Assembly: GCA_013314865.1 (NCBI GenBank)
Contig: JABUEV010000175.1
Coordinates: forward strand, 1-5,768
DNA length: 5,768 bases
Direction of reading: 5' to 3'
Origin: Bacteroidales bacterium
Lineage (GTDB): Bacteria; Bacteroidota; Bacteroidia; Bacteroidales; VadinHA17
How positions within the stretch are numbered: position 1 is the first letter of the stretch; each line of letters starts with the position of its first letter. Below the pieces are notes generated by a model. It was not told the origin of the DNA. It searched no databases and was given only the letters and a program-made list of their open reading frames with translations. This document shows positions 1 through 5,768 of the stretch, piece after piece. The translations under genes and the position numbers were made by a program.

Positions 1-449
1 TCCATGCTTATCTCATTAATCGTTAAATGCTCTTTAAGAATGAAATATAAATCCACATAATCTTTCCATTTTCCTCTGCGTCCGAGTGCATAAGCCTTCA
101 TTGAAGCAAGGGAAAGCAAAGACGGAAGTGTCAGATATTGTTCCAAGGTCAGAGAATGTTCTATTTTATAGGGATAATTTAAGAAAGTAACCTTAACATC
201 ATTTATCAGAAAATGAATCTGATCGGTATCTTCCGAAAGTTTAACAATCTTAATAGGAAATCTGGTCAGTTTTTGCCTGATATCCTTTTTATTTAACCGT
301 GTCAGACAAAAAAGATCAAAATCTATTGAGCGTCTGTGACCTATGTGTAAAGCAACTGCTGTTCCACCGACAAGATAAAATTTCCTTTTAAAAACCTGCA
401 GGTAAGGCAATAGTTCATTCTGTTTTTGCGTCAGTATTTCCCTGTGCAT
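1..449 (-). CDS. AbiEii-like nucleotidyltransferase (putative toxin), C-terminus cut off by window edge
   Basis: The 149 complete codons seen begin at ATG 449, and the frame stays open to base 1, so the C-terminus is missing. The N-terminal half carries the nucleotidyltransferase signature of the AbiEii/AbiGii family: LVGGTAVALHIGHRRSIDFD at residues 26-45, with G28-G29 and the likely metal-binding pair D43/D45. A second family-like motif lies at 118-133 (K118, R124-R125, K127, K129-D130, D133) in a context KWKDYVDLYFIL. Characterised members are cytoplasmic NTP transferases acting as toxins of type IV toxin-antitoxin or abortive-infection systems; toxicity here is inference. An in-frame TGA lies about 11 codons upstream of ATG 449 with no other ATG between, which fixes the start. 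No Shine-Dalgarno is seen. The start lies inside the end of the upstream small gene, shifted by +1, which suggests translational coupling. It could instead be a non-toxic substrate-modifying nucleotidyltransferase. Confidence 0.85.
   Translation of the reverse strand, partial: MHREILTQKQNELLPYLQVFKRKFYLVGGTAVALHIGHRRSIDFDLFCLTRLNKKDIRQKLTRFPIKIVKLSEDTDQIHFLINDVKVTFLNYPYKIEHSLTLEQYLTLPSLLSLASMKAYALGRRGKWKDYVDLYFILKEHLTINEISM
415..449 (-). other. 35-bp gene overlap, probable translational coupling
   Basis: The ATG of the AbiEii-like gene is embedded in the TAT-GCA codons for Y91-A92 of the small upstream protein, in the +1 frame. The last eleven codons of the upstream gene, including its stop, are therefore read in both frames. 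The sequence before the internal ATG (TTTTTTTCTCAAGAT) has no Shine-Dalgarno, so initiation probably depends on ribosomes arriving from the upstream gene. Confidence 0.75.
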
Positions 450-720
450 ATCTTGAGAAAAAAATTGTAAAAAAATTCAGTGTAAGTTCATTAAAGTTTC
501 CCTTACGCCTTTCGCTCAGGTTTATTGAATCGAAGAAAGCTTTTGCAACACTGTTGATCCCCAGAATTGATATTAGTTCTTTAACTGCCTGAATATCCCC
601 ATAATTAAGTATAAACTCCACCAACACCTCCGGACTGAGATCTTCCTTTTTGTCGTCAGGAATATACCAGAAAAGGGCACTGTGCTTCCGTATAAATGCT
701 TTTAGTTCAGGACTGTTCAT
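415..720 (-). CDS. Small DUF6922-like protein, putative partner or antitoxin of the AbiEii-like gene
   Basis: This is a 101-residue soluble protein with no signal peptide or membrane segment, predicted mostly helical. Visible landmarks are LFW at 16-18, a charged stretch at 22-27, NYGD at 39-42 followed by a KEL helix (47-49), a basic SERRKGN patch at 69-75, and an aromatic TLNFFTIFF end at 80-88. This layout (LFW, then a YGD helix, then a T..F..F end) resembles the Bacteroidota DUF6922 family as I remember it; that assignment is tentative. The gene overlaps the downstream AbiEii-like gene by 35 bp, so the two are almost certainly co-translated. In canonical AbiE modules this place is held by AbiEi, a winged-helix antitoxin that is considerably longer, and no such domain is recognisable here. 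A role as antitoxin or regulator is inferred from position alone. The leader GATAGATGATAAACT before ATG 720 has no clear ribosome-binding site. Confidence 0.8.
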   Translation of the reverse strand: MNSPELKAFIRKHSALFWYIPDDKKEDLSPEVLVEFILNYGDIQAVKELISILGINSVAKAFFDSINLSERRKGNFNELTLNFFTIFFSRYAQGNTDAKTE

Positions 721-781
721 AGTTTATCATCTATCAGCCTGTTAATATATAAATTTAGCAAAAAAATATGAAATCCTCTGC
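721..781 (-). other. Spacer between the GH3 gene and the AbiEii-like module; no clear terminator or promoter
   Basis: This is 61 bp of strongly AT-rich DNA. Read on the minus strand it holds a run of seven T (CATATTTTTTTGC) and a short palindrome TAAATTTA, but no GC-rich stem precedes the T run, so I do not call a rho-independent terminator. The Bacteroidota promoter pair (TTTG, then TAnnTTTG) is not present in exact form. The small gene may be read through from the GH operon or have a weak promoter of its own; the sequence does not decide. Confidence 0.45.
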
Positions 782-2938
782 CTATCTCACCTGAATTTCA
801 CCCTTCAGCCTGGCCTCAGCCGAGGATGGTCCGATAAAGAAGTTTATTTCCCCGCTTTCAAGAATCCATTTATTACTGCCTGCATCCCAATACTTTAAAT
901 CTTCGGAATTAAGTGTTAAAGTAACACTTATTGATTCGCCCTTATTCACATGGATGCGTTTGAATCCTCTTAATTGCTTCAACGGTCTTTCGACTTTTGA
1001 ACCTGGATAACTCACATAAAGCTGGGTAACCTCATCACTGTCATAATTACCTGTATTAGTGACAGTAAAATTTATATCTACGGTTTGCCCTTCACTTAAA
1101 GTTTTCCTTGAAAGTTTTAGACCAGAATAGTTAAATGTGGTATATGTAAGTCCGTATCCAAACGGAAACAGAGGCGGATTTTTATCGTACATGTATGTTC
1201 TTCCGTTTCGGATGTTATAGTCAAGGATTGGCGGCAGCTGGTCAATTGAGGTTATCCATGTCTGGACAAGGCGGCCTGCAGGACTCTCTTTTCCGAAGAT
1301 GGCATCAGCCACTGCATTGCCCAGTTCCTGACTCGACTGTGTGACATGAAGCAATGCCGGAATATTTTCCTTTGACCAGTTGATGGCATAGGGGAAACTC
1401 GAAACAATGATCAGTATAGTCCTCGGATTAGCTTTCATAACAAGTTTCACAAGGTCTTCCTGTTCCAGGCTTATTGCCTGGCGGTCGACGTCCTCACGGC
1501 CATCGCTTGCCACATGGTTTTGACCCCATGCGAGGCCGTAACTGATAGGATGATTACCAACACATACTATTGCCACGTCTGATTCCCTTGCAGCAATAAC
1601 TGCCGAATCGGCTTTGTTGCTCATTGCAAATCTGAAAGCAACATTTTCGCCGAGTGCGTTTTTTATACCGTCTTTAATACTGATACTGTAAGGCGGTGTA
1701 CCGGAGTACCAGTCGGAGATAACCTTATTTGCTGAAGGGCCAATTACTGCGACAGATTTTATATTTTCTTTTTTCAGCGGAAGAATCATATTATCATTTT
1801 TTAGCAGTACGATTGATTTGCGTGTCACTTCCCTTACAAGCTCACCTGCCTCCTTTTTTCTCCATGGTGCCACAGTATCAGCAATTCCGATATTTGAGTA
1901 TGGATTTGAATCCGAATTGTCCAGAAGTCCTAGTTTCAGAAGCACTCTCAGGTTTCCGTAAATGGCTTCATCTATTTCCTTTTCAGTTACCAGTCCTTTA
2001 GAGAGGGCTTCTTTAAGAGGAGCCATGTAATTATCGAGAAAAACTGTAATTCCTGCCTTTATACATTCAGCCGCTGCAACATCGAGTGACGGATAATATG
2101 CGTGTGTCGCCAGCAACTGGCGGTAAGCTCCGCCGTCGGTACATATAATTCCTCTCAGGCCCCAGTCATTCATTGTGATGTTTCGGAGCACCGGGTGGAC
2201 AGTACAGGGAATTCCATTGTATTTGTTATAGGCAGCCATGAAGCATTGAGAGCCGCCGTCGGCAACCCCTTTCCAGAAGGTGTATGAATAGTATTCCCTG
2301 AAAAGCCTGTCATCAAAATCAGAGCTGTTATACGAACGGTTATTCTCATTGCTGTTTGCCAGAAAGTGCTTCATCAGCGAAGCTGTCTTCCAATAGACCG
2401 GATGATTGCCCTGTAGACCTTTAACATAGGCTGTCACCATTCCCGCATTCAGGAATGGATCTTCTCCGAAGCATTCTTCTGTCCTGCCCCAGCGGATATC
2501 CCTTCCCAGATCAGCATTAGGTGCAAAAACTATCAGTCCGGCTGATTTAAATCTCTCATTCTGTGCCAGGTACCTGGCTTCTGTGGCCTCCCAGTCTGCA
2601 ACCTTCATTATCAGCTCCGGATCCCATGTCTGGGCCAGGCCGTAAGCCTGGGGAAATGTGGTTGTCGGTGATGCCTTCGGTCCCTTCACAGCCCAGTTGG
2701 CCGGCCCGCTGTAGGCCAATCCGTGCAGACCCTCAATTGTATGTGTACCTGTCACTCCAAGACGTGGAATTGAAATGCGTGTTGACAGACAGCTAAGCTT
2801 TTCGTCAAGGGTCATCAATGAGATGAGGTTTCTTATACGCTGATCTTCAGAGAGCTTAGTGTCCTGAAAAGGATAGGGCTGTGCAAATGAGATAGTGCAA
2901 AAAACTGAACTGGTGAGTAAAAGAATCAATCGTTTCAT
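782..2938 (-). CDS. Secreted glycoside hydrolase family 3 (beta-glucosidase/beta-xylosidase type)
   Basis: This 718-residue exo-acting hydrolase is expected to remove beta-linked sugars from non-reducing ends with retention of configuration. A Sec signal peptide (1-19) is followed by the GH3 barrel (about 25-340), the alpha/beta sandwich (about 370-605) and a C-terminal fibronectin III-like domain (about 635-705). Family landmarks are RDIRWGR at 146-152 followed by FGED at 157-160, K190-H191, the nucleophile D268 in ICTDGG, SIVLLKND at 375-382, and the likely acid/base E482 in REDVDR. FPFGYGLTYT (591-600) closes the sandwich. No PA14 insertion is present and the length is normal for the three-domain form. 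The layout and the RDxRWGR motif resemble xylosidase-type GH3 proteins, but substrate cannot be assigned and many sugars are possible. ATG 2938 is favoured because the signal peptide begins exactly there. It lies 56 bp after the GH2 gene and is probably co-transcribed with it. Confidence 0.95.
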   Translation of the reverse strand: MKRLILLLTSSVFCTISFAQPYPFQDTKLSEDQRIRNLISLMTLDEKLSCLSTRISIPRLGVTGTHTIEGLHGLAYSGPANWAVKGPKASPTTTFPQAYGLAQTWDPELIMKVADWEATEARYLAQNERFKSAGLIVFAPNADLGRDIRWGRTEECFGEDPFLNAGMVTAYVKGLQGNHPVYWKTASLMKHFLANSNENNRSYNSSDFDDRLFREYYSYTFWKGVADGGSQCFMAAYNKYNGIPCTVHPVLRNITMNDWGLRGIICTDGGAYRQLLATHAYYPSLDVAAAECIKAGITVFLDNYMAPLKEALSKGLVTEKEIDEAIYGNLRVLLKLGLLDNSDSNPYSNIGIADTVAPWRKKEAGELVREVTRKSIVLLKNDNMILPLKKENIKSVAVIGPSANKVISDWYSGTPPYSISIKDGIKNALGENVAFRFAMSNKADSAVIAARESDVAIVCVGNHPISYGLAWGQNHVASDGREDVDRQAISLEQEDLVKLVMKANPRTILIIVSSFPYAINWSKENIPALLHVTQSSQELGNAVADAIFGKESPAGRLVQTWITSIDQLPPILDYNIRNGRTYMYDKNPPLFPFGYGLTYTTFNYSGLKLSRKTLSEGQTVDINFTVTNTGNYDSDEVTQLYVSYPGSKVERPLKQLRGFKRIHVNKGESISVTLTLNSEDLKYWDAGSNKWILESGEINFFIGPSSAEARLKGEIQVR
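2882..2938 (-). other. Signal peptide of the GH3 enzyme
   Basis: Residues 1-19 have a KR n-region, a hydrophobic core LILLL followed by TSSVFCTI, and a likely signal peptidase I site after S-F-A (17-19), before Q20. C14 is preceded by F, which does not fit a lipobox, so a soluble periplasmic or secreted enzyme is more likely than a lipoprotein. Confidence 0.8.
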
Positions 2939-2994
2939 GGGTTTAGTGTTATAAAGATTTAATATAATGATATAACTGAAATATCTTTAACCGT
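2939..2994 (-). other. AT-rich spacer between GH2 and GH3 genes
   Basis: This 56-bp gap has no exact Bacteroidota promoter motif and no GC-rich hairpin. A 7-bp AT-rich inverted repeat (TAAAGAT at 2952-2958 and ATCTTTA at 2983-2989) is separated by 24 bases, too weak to call a terminator. The leader just before the GH3 start, ATAACACTAAACCC, is A-rich without a Shine-Dalgarno, as is common in Bacteroidota. Read-through from the GH2 gene is the simplest reading. Confidence 0.45.
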
Positions 2995-5121
2995 TCATCT
3001 TACCTGGAACTCTCTTATGCTTTTAATCTTTTGACCATTATAAACAATTTCAGCCTCAAGGATATATTTTTCTTTCTCCCGTGGAACTTCAACAGGGATA
3101 TCATAAATTGATTTGCCTGACGAATTTACTTTTACTTTTATAGTCTTTTGACTTACTTGTCTTTTTCCTGCCCAAAGAGATACCTTAAGTGTATCAACGT
3201 AATCTGAATATGTATCGTTAATTATGTGCACAGGTAGTAGATACACTGTTCCTCCAGTCACACTCTCTTCCCAAAACTCAGCCATTAATCCCACAGGTGA
3301 AAATGCCGGTCGCACATACCTGTAAAAATTTGGCTCAAAAACCAGGTTCTGAAGGTCCACAAAATGATCGCTTGTCTGGCCTCTGGGATTCTGAGGTCTT
3401 GAATAACCAAGTCCGCAGAAATGCATCACTGCAGCAGCCTTTCTATGTGATCTCCAGTATTCTGTCAGAATTCCAAGCGATTTTGCATAGATTTCAAAGC
3501 GTTGTTCCGGGGTTTTTGCCCATGGCCAGACATTCTCATAAACCTTGTCTGTGAGTGTTGTCGTGCTTCCGTCACGGTTTAGCCAAATCCATCCGTATTC
3601 ATTCAGGATTAGGGGATTATTATATCTTCTGCCTTCAGGCAAAGGATAGTGAGAATTAGGATCATTCCCGGGGATTCTTATCTCACTGAGAAGTTCTTTC
3701 AGGTATCCTTCCCTGGATGGTTTCTGCTGCTGGTATCTTGAAAACAGGTATGGGTGTGACTCAATTGCGTCTGTTGGTGATACAGGAGGTGCCCAGCCGT
3801 TATCCCACGGGCGGCCCGACAGATCGAGGTGCCGTACAAGCTGAATGGCTTTACCGGTTACTTCAGTAATCGACTCGTTTTGCGCATCCCACACAACAAC
3901 GCAGGGGTGATTCCACCGCTCTCCCATCCATTGCCGGTATTCTGCAGCAAGCTGTTCGGGAGTTATTCTTCCAAGGTACTTCGCAAAATTTTCCTTACCG
4001 AGTGTCCACAGCGGGAATTCATCCTGTATCAGGAAGCCCAGGCTGTCGGCAATTTCGTACCACCTTTCTGGAGGGAATCCGATACAGTACCTGGCACTGT
4101 TCCAGTACATCTCCTTAAATCTGTTATGAAGCTTAATTACCCATTCATTGTCCCATGGCAGCCGGCCTCTTGTCGGGTCTTCAAAGAATCTGAAGATGCA
4201 AACGTTCGTTCCCCTCATATAATAAGGCTTGCCGTTTAAGAGAAAAATACCGCTGTCGGATGATGCCCTGAAACTTCTCATACCGAAACGGGTTGTTTTA
4301 CTGTCGCCACTTGTTGACATGGTAAGTTCATAAAGAAAAGGATCTTCAGGAGACCAGAGACGGCAATTTTTCATTGGGATACTGAAATCCGAAATGGCAT
4401 TGCGGTCCTCTTGCATGATTCCCCGGACAACACCTTCATTTACTATTTTGCCTGAGACACTTTCCTTTACCACGTATTTAACCTTGAGACCGGCATGGCT
4501 TCTGCCCGTTTTTAACTCAGCCACCACGCGGAGTTTCTCATCTTCCAAATCGGGCGCAACCTGAATATTCTCTATATAAGGATACCCGGCACAGATTATT
4601 TTTACATCATCGTAGATGCCGGGGATATATTTTATCTTTTCAAAATCCCATCCGTTAGCAACAGTGTCAGGAAGGTAGTTCTTGCATCCCACTGCAATTA
4701 CTATTTCATTATCCTCTCCTGATTTATTCAGATAAGGTTTAATATCAAAATAGAGAGGTGTGAAGCAGTAAGCATTTTCACCAGCCTTTTTACCGTTAAT
4801 GTACACCCGGGTATAATATCTGGACTTATTGATTTTAAGAATTACAACATCACTTGAGGCATTATCAATCCTGAATGTTCTGCGGTGCCAATAAACTGAG
4901 TTTTCATAGATTGTATCCTGAAGCTGAACAGGTGGAAGGGCCATATCAACCAGTCCCGGTACGGTGATCTTAGAGTTATATTCTGCCGGCAGACCGGATT
5001 CTATGCCGGTGCGTACAATTTCCCACGTACCATTTAGGCTTAATTCGTGCCTGGTGGTTTTATTGGTGCTGCATGATGCGCAGGCTATTATTATGAAATA
5101 AAACGAAATTAGTTTTTTCAT
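2995..5121 (-). CDS. Glycoside hydrolase family 2-like lipoprotein with a divergent active-site barrel
   Basis: This 708-residue enzyme is expected to be a retaining exo-glycosidase anchored in the envelope. A lipoprotein-type signal lies at about 1-17. The order is a jelly-roll sugar-binding domain (about 25-180; LNGTWE at 29-34, VYINGK at 107-111), an Ig-like domain (about 180-285; LWSPEDPFLYEL at 255-266), a TIM barrel (about 290-620) beginning FLLNGKPYYMRGTN, and a short beta domain (about 625-708). Likely acid/base is E416 in WDAQNES and likely nucleophile is E508 in LILNEYGW, 92 residues apart, which fits the family. The segment ARYCIGFPPERWYEIADSLG replaces the usual R-x-SHYP region of beta-galactosidases and glucuronidases, so classic specificities should not be assumed. 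The start at ATG 5121 gives the signal peptide directly. The gene lies 14 bp after the sulfatase stop, so the two are surely in one operon. It could belong to an uncharacterised GH2 subgroup or a neighbouring clan GH-A family. Confidence 0.9.
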   Translation of the reverse strand: MKKLISFYFIIIACASCSTNKTTRHELSLNGTWEIVRTGIESGLPAEYNSKITVPGLVDMALPPVQLQDTIYENSVYWHRRTFRIDNASSDVVILKINKSRYYTRVYINGKKAGENAYCFTPLYFDIKPYLNKSGEDNEIVIAVGCKNYLPDTVANGWDFEKIKYIPGIYDDVKIICAGYPYIENIQVAPDLEDEKLRVVAELKTGRSHAGLKVKYVVKESVSGKIVNEGVVRGIMQEDRNAISDFSIPMKNCRLWSPEDPFLYELTMSTSGDSKTTRFGMRSFRASSDSGIFLLNGKPYYMRGTNVCIFRFFEDPTRGRLPWDNEWVIKLHNRFKEMYWNSARYCIGFPPERWYEIADSLGFLIQDEFPLWTLGKENFAKYLGRITPEQLAAEYRQWMGERWNHPCVVVWDAQNESITEVTGKAIQLVRHLDLSGRPWDNGWAPPVSPTDAIESHPYLFSRYQQQKPSREGYLKELLSEIRIPGNDPNSHYPLPEGRRYNNPLILNEYGWIWLNRDGSTTTLTDKVYENVWPWAKTPEQRFEIYAKSLGILTEYWRSHRKAAAVMHFCGLGYSRPQNPRGQTSDHFVDLQNLVFEPNFYRYVRPAFSPVGLMAEFWEESVTGGTVYLLPVHIINDTYSDYVDTLKVSLWAGKRQVSQKTIKVKVNSSGKSIYDIPVEVPREKEKYILEAEIVYNGQKIKSIREFQVR
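5071..5121 (-). other. Lipoprotein signal peptide of the GH2-like enzyme
   Basis: The N-terminus is MKK followed by the hydrophobic core LISFYFIIIACAS. Two cysteines could be lipidated: C14 (preceded by I-I-A, the better lipobox) and C17 (preceded by C-A-S). S18-T19-N20 begins the hydrophilic mature part. Inner or outer membrane location, and surface exposure, cannot be told from this; no strongly acidic Bacteroidota surface-export signal follows directly. Confidence 0.7.
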
Positions 5122-5135
5122 TTTAGTATGTTTAT
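5122..5135 (-). other. 14-bp sulfatase-GH2 spacer with A-rich translation leader
   Basis: On the minus strand the sulfatase TAA is followed by ATAAACATACTAAA and then the GH2 ATG. There is no room for a promoter or terminator, so the two genes share one transcript. The A-rich leader without a Shine-Dalgarno is typical of Bacteroidota initiation regions. Confidence 0.6.
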
Positions 5136-5768
5136 TTATTTTCTTCTGTCAATTACTTCCTTTGACACCACACCAGTCCTTTCAGCCCATTTTTCGTACA
5201 TTCTGAGCATTTCTGCCACTTTTTCAGGGTGTTTATCACGTAAATCATTCAGTTCTGATCTGTCTTCACTGAGGTTATAGAGCTCCCATTTTAAAAACTC
5301 TTTCTTTCCGCTATCATAAGATGAAACAAGTTTCCAGTCGCCGCACCTAACAGCGCGGTTTCCTTCATGTTCCCAGAAAAGTGGAGGATTTCTTTTTAAT
5401 TTATTTCCCTTGAACAATGGAACAAGACTGTTACCTTCCATGGGTTGAATTTTCTGGCCGTTAAATCTATCAGGGTATTTACCCCCTGAAAGATCGAGGA
5501 AAGTTGGCATGATGTCAATTATATGCGCAGGCAAGTGGTTTATCTGTCTGGTTTTTATCAACGGGGGATAAAATGCTATAAACGGAGTTGCTATTCCACC
5601 TTCATGCACCCAGTGTTTATACATTCTGAACGGAGTATTGCTGACATTTGCCCAGGGGTATTCATATGCATCAAATGAATCAGGCGTGCCTGTTTCACCT
5701 TTCACATTGAGGAAAGCCGCCTGACTTCTGGTTGATTCGTGACAGCCGCCGTTATCGGAAATGAAAAT
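5136..5768 (-). CDS. Arylsulfatase-type sulfatase (family S1), C-terminal 210 residues only
   Basis: The frame is open to the right edge, so the N-terminal part is missing, including the C/S-x-P/A-x-R site that is matured to formylglycine. An in-frame GTG at 5705 is not the true start, because clear family sequence continues upstream. The first residues, IFISDNGG, hold the metal-ligand pair D-N (residues 5-6 of the visible part). Next come YKHWVHEGGIATPF (50-63), with the probable active-site K51 and H55, HIIDIMPTFLDLSG, EGNSLVPLF, and FWEHEGNRAVRCGDWKLV, typical of the C-terminal subdomain. Sulfatases hydrolyse sulfate esters in the periplasm or outside the cell; here the substrate is likely a sulfated glycan or oligosaccharide, inferred from the two downstream glycosidases. 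Whether it is an exo- or endo-sulfatase, and which sugar position it attacks, cannot be told. The end, DRRK then TAA, is intact. Confidence 0.93.
   Translation of the reverse strand: MFISDNGGCHESTRSQAAFLNVKGETGTPDSFDAYEYPWANVSNTPFRMYKHWVHEGGIATPFIAFYPPLIKTRQINHLPAHIIDIMPTFLDLSGGKYPDRFNGQKIQPMEGNSLVPLFKGNKLKRNPPLFWEHEGNRAVRCGDWKLVSSYDSGKKEFLKWELYNLSEDRSELNDLRDKHPEKVAEMLRMYEKWAERTGVVSKEVIDRRK

Larger units (their letters stand above)
782..5768 (-). other. Putative sulfated-glycan degradation operon (partial PUL)
   Basis: The sulfatase, GH2-like and GH3 genes are on the same strand with gaps of 14 and 56 bp and no terminator between them. At least two, and very likely all three, products are exported. 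The combination fits the degradative arm of a Bacteroidota polysaccharide utilisation locus acting on a sulfated glycan. SusC/SusD transporters and a regulator are not in the window and would be expected to the right, upstream in transcription. Confidence 0.7.

Noticed and set aside
755..775. T run (minus strand) as a rho-independent terminator or promoter element
   Set aside because: No GC-rich stem precedes the seven T, and the match to the TAnnTTTG element has two extra T, with no properly spaced TTTG upstream.
1729..2001. Plus-strand open frame of 90 codons
   Set aside because: It lies wholly within the well-supported GH3 gene on the opposite strand, and its translation shows no domain or motif.
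2102..2796. Two plus-strand open frames (2102-2287 and 2563-2796)
   Set aside because: Both are antisense shadows of conserved GH3 barrel sequence, with low-complexity translations and no recognisable start context.
2952..2989. 7-bp inverted repeat TAAAGAT/ATCTTTA as a terminator or operator
   Set aside because: The arms are almost all A/T with a 24-base loop and no following T run on the minus strand, so chance in AT-rich DNA is enough to explain it.
3297..4239. Two plus-strand open frames (3297-3554 and 3829-4239)
   Set aside because: They are antisense to the GH2-like gene; the 136-codon frame has no family resemblance and is explained by codon bias of the real gene.
5136..5705. GTG at 5705 as the start of a 189-residue protein
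   Set aside because: Conserved sulfatase sequence, including the D-N metal ligands, continues in frame to the window edge, so this is an internal valine of a longer gene.

Overview
The window reads as a piece of a Bacteroidota chromosome, probably an anaerobic or marine Bacteroidales-like organism. The evidence is moderately AT-rich DNA, A/T-rich leaders without Shine-Dalgarno sequences before the starts, and a run of exported carbohydrate-active enzymes next to a sulfatase, which is the usual make-up of a polysaccharide utilisation locus (PUL). All five supported genes lie on the minus strand, so transcription runs from the right end of the window to the left. No RNA gene, mobile element, CRISPR array or SusC/SusD transporter pair is visible.

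Right and centre (5768 down to 782): a tightly spaced series runs sulfatase (N-terminal part cut by the window edge), then a 14-bp gap, a family-2-like glycoside hydrolase lipoprotein, a 56-bp gap, and a secreted family-3 glycoside hydrolase. Both hydrolases carry export signals. The three enzymes plausibly work together in the cell envelope: the sulfatase removes sulfate esters from an oligosaccharide, and the GH2 and GH3 enzymes remove sugars from its ends. The sugar specificity cannot be read from the sequence. The GH2-type enzyme has a barrel motif unlike textbook beta-galactosidase or beta-glucuronidase and is the less ordinary of the two.

Left (720 down to 1): after a 61-bp gap comes an unrelated two-gene module. 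A 101-residue protein, probably DUF6922-like, overlaps by 35 bp an AbiEii-type nucleotidyltransferase that runs off the left edge. AbiEii proteins are the toxins of type IV toxin-antitoxin and abortive-infection systems. Here the usual AbiEi winged-helix antitoxin is not the immediate upstream gene, and the small protein takes its place. This is the best candidate in the window for a poorly described system, although its function as a toxin-antitoxin pair is inference.

Intergenic DNA totals only about 130 bp, and no convincing promoter or terminator is visible in it.
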